DNA of 64,000 bases from Arthrobacter methylotrophus (GTDB taxonomy: Bacteria; Actinomycetota; Actinomycetes; Actinomycetales; Micrococcaceae), in contig NZ_BAABED010000001.1 in the NCBI RefSeq assembly GCF_039539965.1, positions 4,154,001 through 4,218,000 on the forward strand, given 5' to 3'. The notes beneath the pieces are model-generated. The model was given only the letters and a program-made list of their open reading frames with translations, was not told where the DNA came from and did not search any database. The position numbers were made by a program, and so were the translations under genes. Of the stretch, positions 32,316 to 41,007 are shown piece after piece (within the stretch, counting starts at the first letter, position 1; each line of letters opens with the position of its first letter).

Positions 32316-35300
32316 GTGACGATGTCCATTGCCCGGCTGTCTGCGGATGCCGGGGTCAAGTACCCGCTGAAGACCACGGCCCATGGTGATGTGACCGTGC
32401 GCGATCTGACGGACTACTACACGAAATCCGGTAACCCGCCCGGGACCTGGCTGGGCAGCGGCATGGACGGCATCGGCCTTGCCCCCGGCACCGTCCTGAC
32501 GGATGATTCGGCGAAGGCAGTCTTCGACGGAGCACTGCATCCGGTCACCGGTGAGCCGCTGGGCCGCCGACACGGGCAGCGGGCCACTGTCCCGGCAGGG
32601 CCGGGCCGGAAAACCGGAACATCAACGCGTTACCCCGTCGCCGGGTTCGACTTGACGTTCAGCGTTCCGAAGTCGGTCTCGGTCCTGTGGGCGCTCAGCC
32701 CGCAAGACATCCGGGATCAGGTATTCGCGGCGCATCACCGCGCCGTGCAGGACACCCTGGTCTGGCTCGAGCGCCGGGCCATACGCACCCGGACCGGCCG
32801 CAACGGCGTGGCCCACGTCCCGGTCCGCGGAGGAATCGCCGCCGCGTTTGATCATTGGGAATCCCGGGCCGGTGACCCCCAACTGCACACCCACCTGTCA
32901 TCGCCAACCGCGTCCAACGAACCACCGACGGGGCGTGGACCACTCTCGATTCCCGGACCCTGTACAAGGCGGTGGTCGCGGCCAGCGAGCACTACAACGG
33001 CCTGCTCTTCGACGAGCTGCGGCGCAGCCTGGGAACCGAGACCGAGCTGCGGACACCGGCCTCGGTCGAACGCAACCCCAGCCGCGAGCTATCCGGGATC
33101 GACGCCGGGCTGATCACCGAGTTCTCCGCCCGGGCACGGATCATCGAACTCGAGAAGGACCGGCTGGTCCGGCTCTGGAACCTCGAACACGGGACCAATC
33201 CCTCCGACGCCACCATCCTGAAGCTGCGGCAACAGGCCACCCTGTCCACCCGGACGGCCAAGGACGCCCAACCCGTACCGCTGGCAGAGCGGCTTACATC
33301 CTGGCGTCGCCGGGCCGAAGGCCTTGGCTGTTCGCCGGAACGTTTGAGTGCCGGCACTGTCCACCAGTCCCGCACCCGGCCCCTCACGGGTGCGGACCTG
33401 TCCCTGGAATGGCGGCAGGTCACCGGGCAGCTGGTGATGGACCTTGTCGCCCAGAAACGCGCCACCTGGAACCGGTGGAATCTGCTCGCCGAGGCCGAAC
33501 GCGTCTGCGCCGGCATCCGGATGGCCAGCCCCGCCGAACGCACAGCGATGATCGACGCCCTTGCCGACGAAGCCCAGACACTTTCTGTCCCGCTCAACGA
33601 CTACCGGTATATCGCTCCGGAGAACGCCCGGGCTGATCTCGCCGCCGACGGGCACACGGTTTTCGACCCGGCCACCGACCGGGTCTTCACCAACGCCCGG
33701 ATCCTGGCCGATGAGGAGGCCATCATGGCTGCCAGCCACGCCACCGACGCGCCCGGATTGGAGCCCTGGGACGCCGTCGACGCCGTCACCGCCACGCCCG
33801 GCAGTGCGGGGTCCGTCCTGTTCGCGGACCAGCAGGACGCCGCCCTCCGGGTCCTGAGCAGCCGGCGCCGTCTGGACGCGCTCACCGGCCCGGCCGGGGC
33901 AGGGAAGACCGCCACGATGAAGGCCGTGAGCGATGGCTGGCAACGGATCCACGGTCCCGGCAGCGTGGTCGCCCTCGCCCCGGCCGCCGTGTCCGCCGAC
34001 GTCCTCGGCGACGCGTTGGGACTCGGAGCGGAAAACGTGACGAAATGGCCACCGCGGCAGGCGCGAAACTGGTGCTGGTCGGTGACCCTGCCCAGCTGGA
34101 TTCCATCGACGCCGGCGGGATGCTCGGCTGGCTCGACCGCACCGGCCGGGCAGTGCGGCTGACCTCACTGCACCGCTTCACCCACGCCTGGGAAGGCGCT
34201 GCCTCGCTCCATCTGCGGGCCGGGAACTGGGACGGGATCCTCGAGTACCAGCGGCACGGCCGGATCCTGGCCGGAAACGACCACCGGATGATCGAGGCTG
34301 CGTACGCGGGATGGGCCGCGGACGAGAAAACGGGGCTGGCCTCCATCCTCATCGCCGCGGACAATGACACCGTGACCGTCCTCAACCGGCGCGCACAGGA
34401 CGACCGGGCCGCCGCCGGAGCCGTTGACACCCGGCACACCGTGCCCCTGGCCGATGGCCTCACAGCCGGTTGCGGGGACGTGATCCTGGCCCGGCGCAAC
34501 GACCGACGAATCAGGGACAGCCTGGGCGGGTTCATCCGCAACGGCACCCTCCTGACCATCACCGCACCCCCCACCAAAGCCGGCAGCGTGTCCTGCGTCA
34601 GAAAAGACACCGGCGCCACCATCAACCTTGACCGAAGCTACCTGTCCGGGTTTACGGAATTGGGGTACGCAACCACAGCGCACCGCTCGCAGGGAATCAC
34701 CGCCGACACCGGGCACATCGTCGTCACCGAAGGCAGGCTCACCCGCGAACTGTTCTACGTCGGCATGACCCGCGGCCGGACCACCAACACCGCCTACATC
34801 GTTGAACCCGACACCGACGCGGACGAGCAGATTGATCCGACAGCTCTGCCTGGCTGGCCAGAGATCCTCGGCCAGGTCCTGGCCGCCGAAGGTGCCGAAC
34901 ACACCGCACACGAAACCCGGCAGGAACTCCAGGACAGCACCGATACCCTCCACCATCTCGCCGCCGAGCACGACTACCTCACCCAACTCGCCGCCGACGA
35001 GGACCTCGCGGATTTCCTCACCACCAGCTTCCCCGGTTCGGCCGGGGATCTGCAACGCTCCCCGGCATGGGGACCCACTGTCGCCGCCTGGAAGCGGCTG
35101 GCAGCACATGACCGGAACCTGGCCGAACGCGAAGTGCTCAACGCAATGGCGCCCCGCGGCGAAGTCCGCGACCTAACCGCCATCATCCACAACCGGCTAC
35201 GCACCGCCGCCAACCTCCACGAAGCACCCGAAGGGCTCGTCCGATGCCCCGGCAACCGACCCGACTTGAGCAATCTCATGACCCAGGTCGAACAACGCAT

Positions 35301-35655
35301 CCGCAACCGCGCCAAACTCGTAGCCACACGCATCCCCACCCGTCAGGAACCATGGGTGCAGGACCTCGCCTCACAACTCCAGAACATCCCGGACCCGGAC
35401 CGGCGACGGCGAACGCTACAGGAAATCCTCATCTACCGGGACCGCTGGGCCATCACCGACAACACCAACCCGCTCGGAACCCCAGTCAGCTGGGAGGAAC
35501 CCGACATGCAAAACCAACGCCAACGCCTCCAGACAAAGCTCTCCCCTGCTACCCAGACTCGCACCAGCCCCGCCAACGCGACAGCGCACCCCTACCAGCC
35601 GTCCCCGTCGACACTGGACATGGGACTGGGGATCCAGATGTCGCTCATGTCGTAA
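32316..35655 (+). pseudogene. TraA/MobF-type conjugative relaxase, broken
   Basis: From a GTG (MTMSIARLSADAGVKYPLKT) the relaxase domain follows, with the catalytic Tyr region VRDLTDYYTKSGNPPGTW and the metal-binding GDPQLHTHL His motif. Right after this (about 32890) one base is missing: the reading frame switches, and the next frame continues MVAASEHYNGLLFDELRRSL. The helicase part has Walker A LTGPAGAGKTATMKAVS (about 33885), then a second break near 34040. There a stretch with Walker B is deleted and the frame changes to AKLVLVGDPAQLDSIDAGGM. The C-terminal helicase motif (GYATTAHRSQGITAD) is intact. Confidence 0.9.
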
Positions 35656-35820
35656 CCGAGCATGGCAGCGTTTTGTCCTGCGAAAATTCCGGGTCGGTAG
35701 TCCGTGTTTCGCTTACAAATTCTTGTCGGATAACCGCCGCTTCGCGCCCATCACGTCCGGCAGTGCAAATAGCTACAGTTTCAGCTACACCTAGATGCAC
35801 TGAATCCCCAAGAAACGAAA

Positions 35821-35844
35821 AAACCCCCGAATTATCGGGGGTTT
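35821..35844 (-). terminator. Terminator of the tRNA operon
   Basis: AAACCCCCGA / TCGGGGGTTT form a 10-bp stem with an ATTA loop. Read on the minus strand it is followed by T residues and lies just past the tRNA-Phe gene. The 35656-35820 stretch beyond shows no gene. Confidence 0.85.
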
Positions 35845-35848
35845 AAGG

Positions 35849-35921
35849 TGGCTCCGACCGGCGTCGATCCGGTGACCTTTCGATTTTCAGTCGAACGCTC
35901 TACCAACTGAGCTACAGAGCC
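35849..35921 (-). tRNA. tRNA-Phe (GAA)
   Basis: The minus strand starts GGCTCTGTAGCTCAGTTGGT and its anticodon loop CTGAAAA gives GAA. It contains GGTCACCGGATCGACGCCGG with a paired T-stem; the acceptor ends CGGAGCC plus discriminator A. There are 73 bases and CCA is not fully encoded. It is the last gene of a Glu-Asp-Phe tRNA transcript and the right-hand border of the mosaic region. Confidence 0.93.
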
Positions 35922-35924
35922 TTA

Positions 35925-35968
35925 GGTGACAATGTCACCATGATTGCCGGAATTTCTTCCGGCAATCA
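35925..35968. repeat. Two hairpins in the tRNA spacer
   Basis: GGTGACAATGTCACC (35925-35939) is a 7-bp palindrome around one base. TGATTGCCGGAA / TTCCGGCAATCA (35941-35968) is a perfect 12-bp stem with a TTTC loop. Between tRNA genes such stems may guide processing. Confidence 0.6.
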
Positions 35969-35971
35969 GAG

Positions 35972-36045
35972 CGACCCTGACGGGACTTGAACCCGCGACC
36001 TCCGCCGTGACAGGGCGGCGCGCTAACCAACTGCGCTACAGGGCC
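35972..36045 (-). tRNA. tRNA-Asp (GTC)
   Basis: The minus strand reads GGCCCTGTAGCGCAGTTGGT, with an anticodon loop CTGTCAC giving GTC and a T-arm GCGGGTTCAAGTCCCGT. The acceptor stem pairs GGCCCTG with CAGGGTC. There are 74 bases. Confidence 0.93.
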
Positions 36046-36148
36046 TTGCAGTGTAGTATCTCTACTACGCTCGCAGTATCTCTACCGCGATTTTTTCAAG
36101 GATCCCAGCCTACCAGACTTTTCAGTCCGACCTGACCAGTTCCTTGCG

Positions 36149-36221
36149 TACCCCCAACGGGATTCGAACCCGTGCCGCCGCCGTGAAAGGGCGGTGTCCT
36201 AGGCCGCTAGACGATGGGGGC
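36149..36221 (-). tRNA. tRNA-Glu (TTC)
   Basis: The minus strand reads GCCCCCATCGTCTAGCGGCC, with an anticodon loop CTTTCAC giving TTC and a T-arm CACGGGTTCGAATCCCGT. The acceptor stem pairs GCCCCCA with TGGGGGT (one G-U pair). There are 73 bases. It is the first tRNA of the minus-strand cluster. Confidence 0.93.
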
Positions 36222-36496
36222 CTGGAACAATCCGAATTCGCGACGGTCAACAACGCCATGCGATTTCCCGCCTGCGTCCCGCTTCTCGCTCGTCCGAACT
36301 GGACTCTAAAACTTTAGAGCATAGTCAGGGATATTCCCAAATCGCGCACTTAGCTGTTCAAATCGGGACGCAACCGGGCCTCAAACGAGGGCCGCTAACG
36401 GGCCTCAAATCCACTTCGATAGAGTTGGCGGTTTCTTGTTGAAAGACGTCCGAAAACCGCCAGTCCGTCCTGCAATTGGCGGGCTAGATTGGCATC

Positions 36497-37405
36497 ATGG
36501 CCACAAGCACCCCAAGTTCTCCGGCGACCACCAACTCCCGGACCATCAGCAAGCTCGGCATCGCCGCCGTCGTCGTCACCGTTGTCCTTTGGGCGTCCGC
36601 CTTCGTAGGCATCCGCGCCGTGGGACCCAGCTTCTCCCCCGGTTCCTTGACGCTCGGACGGTTGGTGGTTGCCGCCGTCGCGCTCGGTATTGTCGCCCTG
36701 CCGCGGCTCAAGCACTGGCCTGAAGGTCGCGAATGGCTGCCCATCCTCGCCTATGGCGTCATGTGGTTTGCCGGTTACAACCTCGCCCTGAACGCCGCCG
36801 AGCACATGCTCGATGCCGGAACCAGCGCGATGCTCATCAACGTCTCACCGATTCTGGTCGCGGTTCTCGCCGGCGTCACCCTGAAAGAGGGATTTCCACG
36901 CTGGCTGATCATCGGCAGCCTCGTGGCATTCGGCGGGGTTGCGCTGATCGCGCTCGGTTCGGGGCAACGCTCGACGGCGGACGTCACCGGAGTGCTGTTA
37001 TGCCTGCTTGCCGCTGTGCTCGCCGCCGTGAGCATGACTGTCCAGAAGCCCGTGATGCGCAGGTTCTCAGCAGTGCAAGCCACCTGGTTCGGCATCCTGG
37101 TGGGCGCCGTGTGCTGCCTGCCGTGGGCCGGTCAACTGGTGGCCGAAGTGCAGGCCGCGCCCCTTCCGGCAACGCTGGGCTTGGTGTATTTGGGGATCTT
37201 CCCCACGGCTATCGCTTTCACCACGTGGGCCTACGCCCTGTCCCTCATCCAGGCCGGGAAACTCGCCGCCACGACGTATCTGGTTCCAGGCACCACGATC
37301 CTGATTTCTTGGGCGGTGCTCCAGGAGATCCCCACCATCTGGGGCTTGGTAGGCGGCGCGATCTGCCTACTCGGCGTCGGGCTGACGCGGCGCAGGTCCC
37401 GCTAG
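36497..37405 (+). CDS. EamA-family (DMT) transporter
   Basis: The 302-residue integral membrane protein has about ten helices in two EamA halves. Each half holds the family pattern: VVTVVLWASAFVGIRAVGPS and FAGYNLALNAAEHMLDAGTS in the first; LVYLGIFPTAIAFTTWAYAL in the second. The family exports metabolites, amino acids or drugs; the substrate is unknown. It stands alone after the tRNA cluster. Confidence 0.88.
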   Translation: MATSTPSSPATTNSRTISKLGIAAVVVTVVLWASAFVGIRAVGPSFSPGSLTLGRLVVAAVALGIVALPRLKHWPEGREWLPILAYGVMWFAGYNLALNAAEHMLDAGTSAMLINVSPILVAVLAGVTLKEGFPRWLIIGSLVAFGGVALIALGSGQRSTADVTGVLLCLLAAVLAAVSMTVQKPVMRRFSAVQATWFGILVGAVCCLPWAGQLVAEVQAAPLPATLGLVYLGIFPTAIAFTTWAYALSLIQAGKLAATTYLVPGTTILISWAVLQEIPTIWGLVGGAICLLGVGLTRRRSR

Positions 37406-37414
37406 GGGCCGCTC

Positions 37415-38338
37415 CTACCTTGCCATCCCCGCGAGAAGCTCGCGGTGGGTGGGCGGGTTGGCCCCCGGGCGCCCGACCGTAATTGCGGCAGCCATGGAGG
37501 CGGTCTGTCCGATGCGTTCGAGGACCGTGGGGGCAAGTCCTTGGCTACCGCGCAGCAGGAGTCCGAGGATGAGCGCCGACATGTAGGAATCGCCGGCGCC
37601 GATCGTGTCTGCAACCATCGACGTGACGGCCGGGACCGTGATCCGGGTGTGCGGCGTCGCCATGAGGGAGCCTTGGGCGCCCCGGGTGAGAACAACCAGT
37701 CCGGCGCCGAGGCCCAGGATGTGTTCGGCGCTCTCTTCCAAGGACTTGCCGGGGTAGAGCCAGAACGCGTCGTCATCGCTGAGCTTCACGACGGTGGTCA
37801 GCGGGACGAGCTCTTCGAAAATGCGGAGCGCCTCGCTGTGGCTGCCGAGGAGGTCCGTGCGGATGTTGGGATCGTAGGTGACGATGGACCCGCCTTGTGC
37901 CTGCTCCATCAGGTTCCTGACGACGGCAGCACCAGGCTCAAGGAACGTGGCGATCGATCCCGTGTGCAGCACTTTCGGGGCGTAGGGGAGGGCTGCGGGG
38001 GCCAGCGTCCACTCGATGTCGAAGGTGTACTCGGCCGAACCGTCCGCGGCGATCTCCGCCGTCGCCGTCGCGGTCTTCGCGAGCGATTGCGAGCCCGGCA
38101 GCACCACCACGCCGGCGCTTGCAAGGTGCGCCGCGATGGCCTCGCCCCGCGGATCACGCCCGACGGCGGTCAGCAGCCCGGCCTTCACGTCGAGCCTTCC
38201 GAGGCCGTAGGCGACGTTTGCCGGCGAACCGCCGGGGTATTCGGTTTGCCCTTCGGGCGAGTTGACGATGTCGATGAGCGCTTCGCCGACGACGACGACG
38301 TCGAGCGGCTCGGGCGCAAGGGGCGCGGAGTACTTCAT
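37415..38338 (-). CDS. PfkB-family sugar kinase, fructokinase type
   Basis: The 307-residue kinase starts KYSAPLAPEPLDVVVVGEAL. It has the glycine-rich VNSPEGQTEYPGGSPANVAY motif, typical of fructokinases (PGGSPANVA), and the catalytic signature VADTIGAGDSYMSALILG with the GAGD base Asp. The downstream position relative to a LacI regulator (gap 28 bp) suggests a sugar-induced two-gene operon. Confidence 0.9.
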   Translation of the reverse strand: MKYSAPLAPEPLDVVVVGEALIDIVNSPEGQTEYPGGSPANVAYGLGRLDVKAGLLTAVGRDPRGEAIAAHLASAGVVVLPGSQSLAKTATATAEIAADGSAEYTFDIEWTLAPAALPYAPKVLHTGSIATFLEPGAAVVRNLMEQAQGGSIVTYDPNIRTDLLGSHSEALRIFEELVPLTTVVKLSDDDAFWLYPGKSLEESAEHILGLGAGLVVLTRGAQGSLMATPHTRITVPAVTSMVADTIGAGDSYMSALILGLLLRGSQGLAPTVLERIGQTASMAAAITVGRPGANPPTHRELLAGMAR

Positions 38339-38366
38339 GCTGTTCCTGTTCCTTGGGTGGGGAGTT

Positions 38367-39455
38367 TCAGTGGCAACTGGTGGATTTCGGGGGCGCTACG
38401 GAATGGCGTTCGACAAGGGGGCATTCAAAATATTCTGTGCTGCCGTCGCGATCCGCACCGGCCAAGATCAGTTCGACGGCTCGCCTGCCCATCTCAAGGA
38501 AGGGCAGCTGCAGGGTGGTCAGCCCGGGCCGCAAGTGCGGTGCGAGCGTTTCCTGGTTGTCGAAACCCACCAGGGACACATCGTGCGGGATAGACACCCC
38601 GAGCCGGGCCAGCGCTTGGTAGGCGCCCCAGGCAGTGCGGTCGCTGGCGCAGAAGATGGCCGTGGGTGGCCGCGGTTCGGCCATGAGTGCAACGGCGTTG
38701 GTGAAACCGCTCGATTCATGGCCGTCACCACTGCGGTGAAGCCGGGGATCGGCACGGATGCCAGCCTCCTCGAGCGCGCGGAGGTGGCCCGCATAGCGTC
38801 CGACGACGGCGGGAAGCTCACTGTCCACCGCACCGATGTTGATCATCGCAATGCGGCGATGGCCGGCGTCGAGCAGGCGTTTGGTGGCGGTGTACCCGCC
38901 CAGCTCCTCTTGCGGGACGAAGCTGGGGAAGCGTCCGGAACGGTCGCGCGAATTGAGCACGACGGCGGGCACTTCCGCGAGGACGTCGGGCACGTCAAGG
39001 ACCCGGTGCTCCATGGCGGCATAGACCACTCCGGCCACCTTGTACGACAGCATCGTCTCCAGCGAAGCGGCTTCTAACGCTTTGTCCCCGCCGGTGTTGA
39101 CGGTCAGGAGCAGCAGTCCGGCCTCCCCAGCCCGGGCCTGGGCGCCCTCGATGATGGTGCCCGCGAAGGGCGCGGTGGCCACGAAGTCGCCCACGAAGCC
39201 GAGCATCCCGGCCACGCCGTCCCGCAGAACCTTGGCGTGGGCGTTGGTCCGGTACCCCAGTTGATGGGCGGCAGCATGGACCCGGTGCCGGGTTTCCTCC
39301 GAGAATCTGGTTCCCGCTGCATCGTTAAGCACCAGGGAAACCGTGGCCTGGGAAACGCCCGCAGCGGCAGCGACGTCGTTCATCGTCGTGCCGGGCCTAC
39401 TCCCGGGGCGGGTCATGTGCGGGCCTGTCTGTTGGAGCGTTTGGGTGCTGGTCAC
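38367..39455 (-). CDS. LacI-family transcriptional regulator
   Basis: The 362-residue repressor has a family headpiece MNDVAAAAGVSQATVSLVLN, found about 24 residues in. An internal ATG may therefore be the true start, since the usual LacI N-terminus begins there. The ligand domain has FVGDFVATAPFAGTIIEGAQ and ends with a typical dimer contact (PFLEMGRRAVELIL). It is likely to control itself and the downstream kinase in response to a sugar. The promoter region to 39575 has no perfect LacI palindrome that I could identify. Confidence 0.9.
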   Translation of the reverse strand: MTSTQTLQQTGPHMTRPGSRPGTTMNDVAAAAGVSQATVSLVLNDAAGTRFSEETRHRVHAAAHQLGYRTNAHAKVLRDGVAGMLGFVGDFVATAPFAGTIIEGAQARAGEAGLLLLTVNTGGDKALEAASLETMLSYKVAGVVYAAMEHRVLDVPDVLAEVPAVVLNSRDRSGRFPSFVPQEELGGYTATKRLLDAGHRRIAMINIGAVDSELPAVVGRYAGHLRALEEAGIRADPRLHRSGDGHESSGFTNAVALMAEPRPPTAIFCASDRTAWGAYQALARLGVSIPHDVSLVGFDNQETLAPHLRPGLTTLQLPFLEMGRRAVELILAGADRDGSTEYFECPLVERHSVAPPKSTSCH

Positions 39456-39575
39456 AGGATCTGCACGAGCGGCTGGGCTTAATCTAGGGCGTGGTTATAC
39501 GAATTACCGGCCTGGGAAACTGTAGCTGCCAGCAGATCCGGCGTCAACGACCGGGCCGCGGACTAGAGTCGGAAC

Positions 39576-40058
39576 ATGCCCGCGAATTTACCTCCCGGCT
39601 TGCCGATCGTTCCCGACGGCGAAGCCCCCGGCGGCCAGCATATGTCCTCGTCACTCCCCGGAACCGGGCCGGCGCCGCTTGGTGTGGCTTCGTTCAGTAT
39701 GTCGCCGGAAGACTTCGAGGCTGCAGTCGGTGACGCCCTGCTCCTGATCCCCGACAAAGCGGCCCGTGCCATGGACAATGTGGCCATCTTCATCGAGGAC
39801 GACTACACACCACAGCCCGGTGACGATCCTGGCACGGTGCTGCTTGGCCTGTATGAGGGGGTGCCTCTGACGGAACGGGACTCGTGGTGGGATGCCGGCT
39901 CCCTCCCGGACCGGATTACCATCTTCCGGCAACCGATCCTGGATATCTGCGGATCGCGTCAGGAAGTGATCGACGAAGTCGCCATTACCGTGATCCACGA
40001 GATCGCCCATCACTTCGGAATCGGCGACGACCGTTTGCACGAGCTCGGCTGGGGATAG
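39576..40058 (+). CDS. Minimal zincin-type metallopeptidase
   Basis: A 160-residue protein of the small metallopeptidase family (PF06262 type). The zinc site is IHEIAHHFGIGDDRLHELGW with HExxH and the third ligand following. The preceding part has MSPEDFEAAVGDALLLIPDK and VAIFIEDD, conserved in the family. The physiological substrate is unknown. The stop lies 10 bp ahead of the CDF exporter gene, but co-transcription with it is uncertain. Confidence 0.87.
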   Translation: MPANLPPGLPIVPDGEAPGGQHMSSSLPGTGPAPLGVASFSMSPEDFEAAVGDALLLIPDKAARAMDNVAIFIEDDYTPQPGDDPGTVLLGLYEGVPLTERDSWWDAGSLPDRITIFRQPILDICGSRQEVIDEVAITVIHEIAHHFGIGDDRLHELGWG

Positions 40059-40068
40059 CCTTGTAGGC

Positions 40069-40989
40069 ATGGGGCACGATCACAACCACTCACACGGCGT
40101 CACCGCAACGGGCAAACACCGGAAGCGGCTCATCGCTGTCTTGGGCATCACCCTCGCGGTGGTGGTCATCCAGGTGGCGGGCGCCGTCGTCTCCGGTTCA
40201 TTGGCGCTGCTGGCTGACGCAGGCCACATGCTCTCCGATGCCGCAGGCGTGTTCATTGCGTTGCTTGCCGCCTGGATAGCCACCCGGCCCGCGAGTGATC
40301 AACGCACTTACGGGTACCAGCGTGCCGAGGTCCTGGCGGCGCTGGCTAACGCCCTCATTTTGATTGTGATCTCCGTGGTGATCTTCATCGAGGCGCTCCG
40401 CCGTTTCGGGGAGACACCGGAGATCCACACTGACGTCATGCTCTTTGCTGCCATTCTGGGCGCGGTCGCCAATCTGGTCTCACTCCTCATCCTGCGCGGG
40501 GCCCAGAAGGAGAGCCTGAACGTCCGCGGCGCCTACCTCGAAGTCCTGGGCGATCTGTTGGGTTCGTTCGCCGTCATCGCGGCCGCGATTGTCATCACGG
40601 TCACTGATTTCCGGGCCGCCGACCCCATCGCCTCCATCCTGATCTCGCTCATGATCCTGCCCAGGGCCTGGCATTTGCTGCGCGATGTGGTCGACGTACT
40701 GCTGGAGGCCACGCCCAAGGGTGTCGAGGTCAAAATGATCCGCGAGCACATCCTCTCCGTCGAAGGCGTGGTGGCCGTTCACGACATCCACATCTGGACC
40801 ATCACCTCGGGCGTTCCGGTCTTCTCGGCCCACGTAGTGGTGGAGGACCGGATACTGGACGCCACAGGCGCGGACCGGCTCCTGGACCAACTCGGGTCCT
40901 GCCTCGGCTCGCACTTCGACACCGAGCACTGCACCTTCCAGCTGGAACCCGCTGGCCACTCGGCACACGAAACGCACCAACACGCCTAG
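40069..40989 (+). CDS. Cation diffusion facilitator (zinc/divalent metal exporter)
   Basis: The 306-residue CDF protein has a His-rich N-terminus (MGHDHNHSHG) and the metal site in helix 2 (SLALLADAGHMLSDAAGVFI with H-x-x-x-D). The second metal site is in helix 5 (GAYLEVLGDLLGSFAVI, D at the site), with a C-terminal cytoplasmic domain (VAVHDIHIWTITSGVPVFSA) and a His-rich tail. Family members export Zn2+, Co2+ or Cd2+ in exchange for protons. Confidence 0.93.
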   Translation: MGHDHNHSHGVTATGKHRKRLIAVLGITLAVVVIQVAGAVVSGSLALLADAGHMLSDAAGVFIALLAAWIATRPASDQRTYGYQRAEVLAALANALILIVISVVIFIEALRRFGETPEIHTDVMLFAAILGAVANLVSLLILRGAQKESLNVRGAYLEVLGDLLGSFAVIAAAIVITVTDFRAADPIASILISLMILPRAWHLLRDVVDVLLEATPKGVEVKMIREHILSVEGVVAVHDIHIWTITSGVPVFSAHVVVEDRILDATGADRLLDQLGSCLGSHFDTEHCTFQLEPAGHSAHETHQHA

Positions 40990-41007
40990 CTCGGCATTGA
41001 AATCGAG

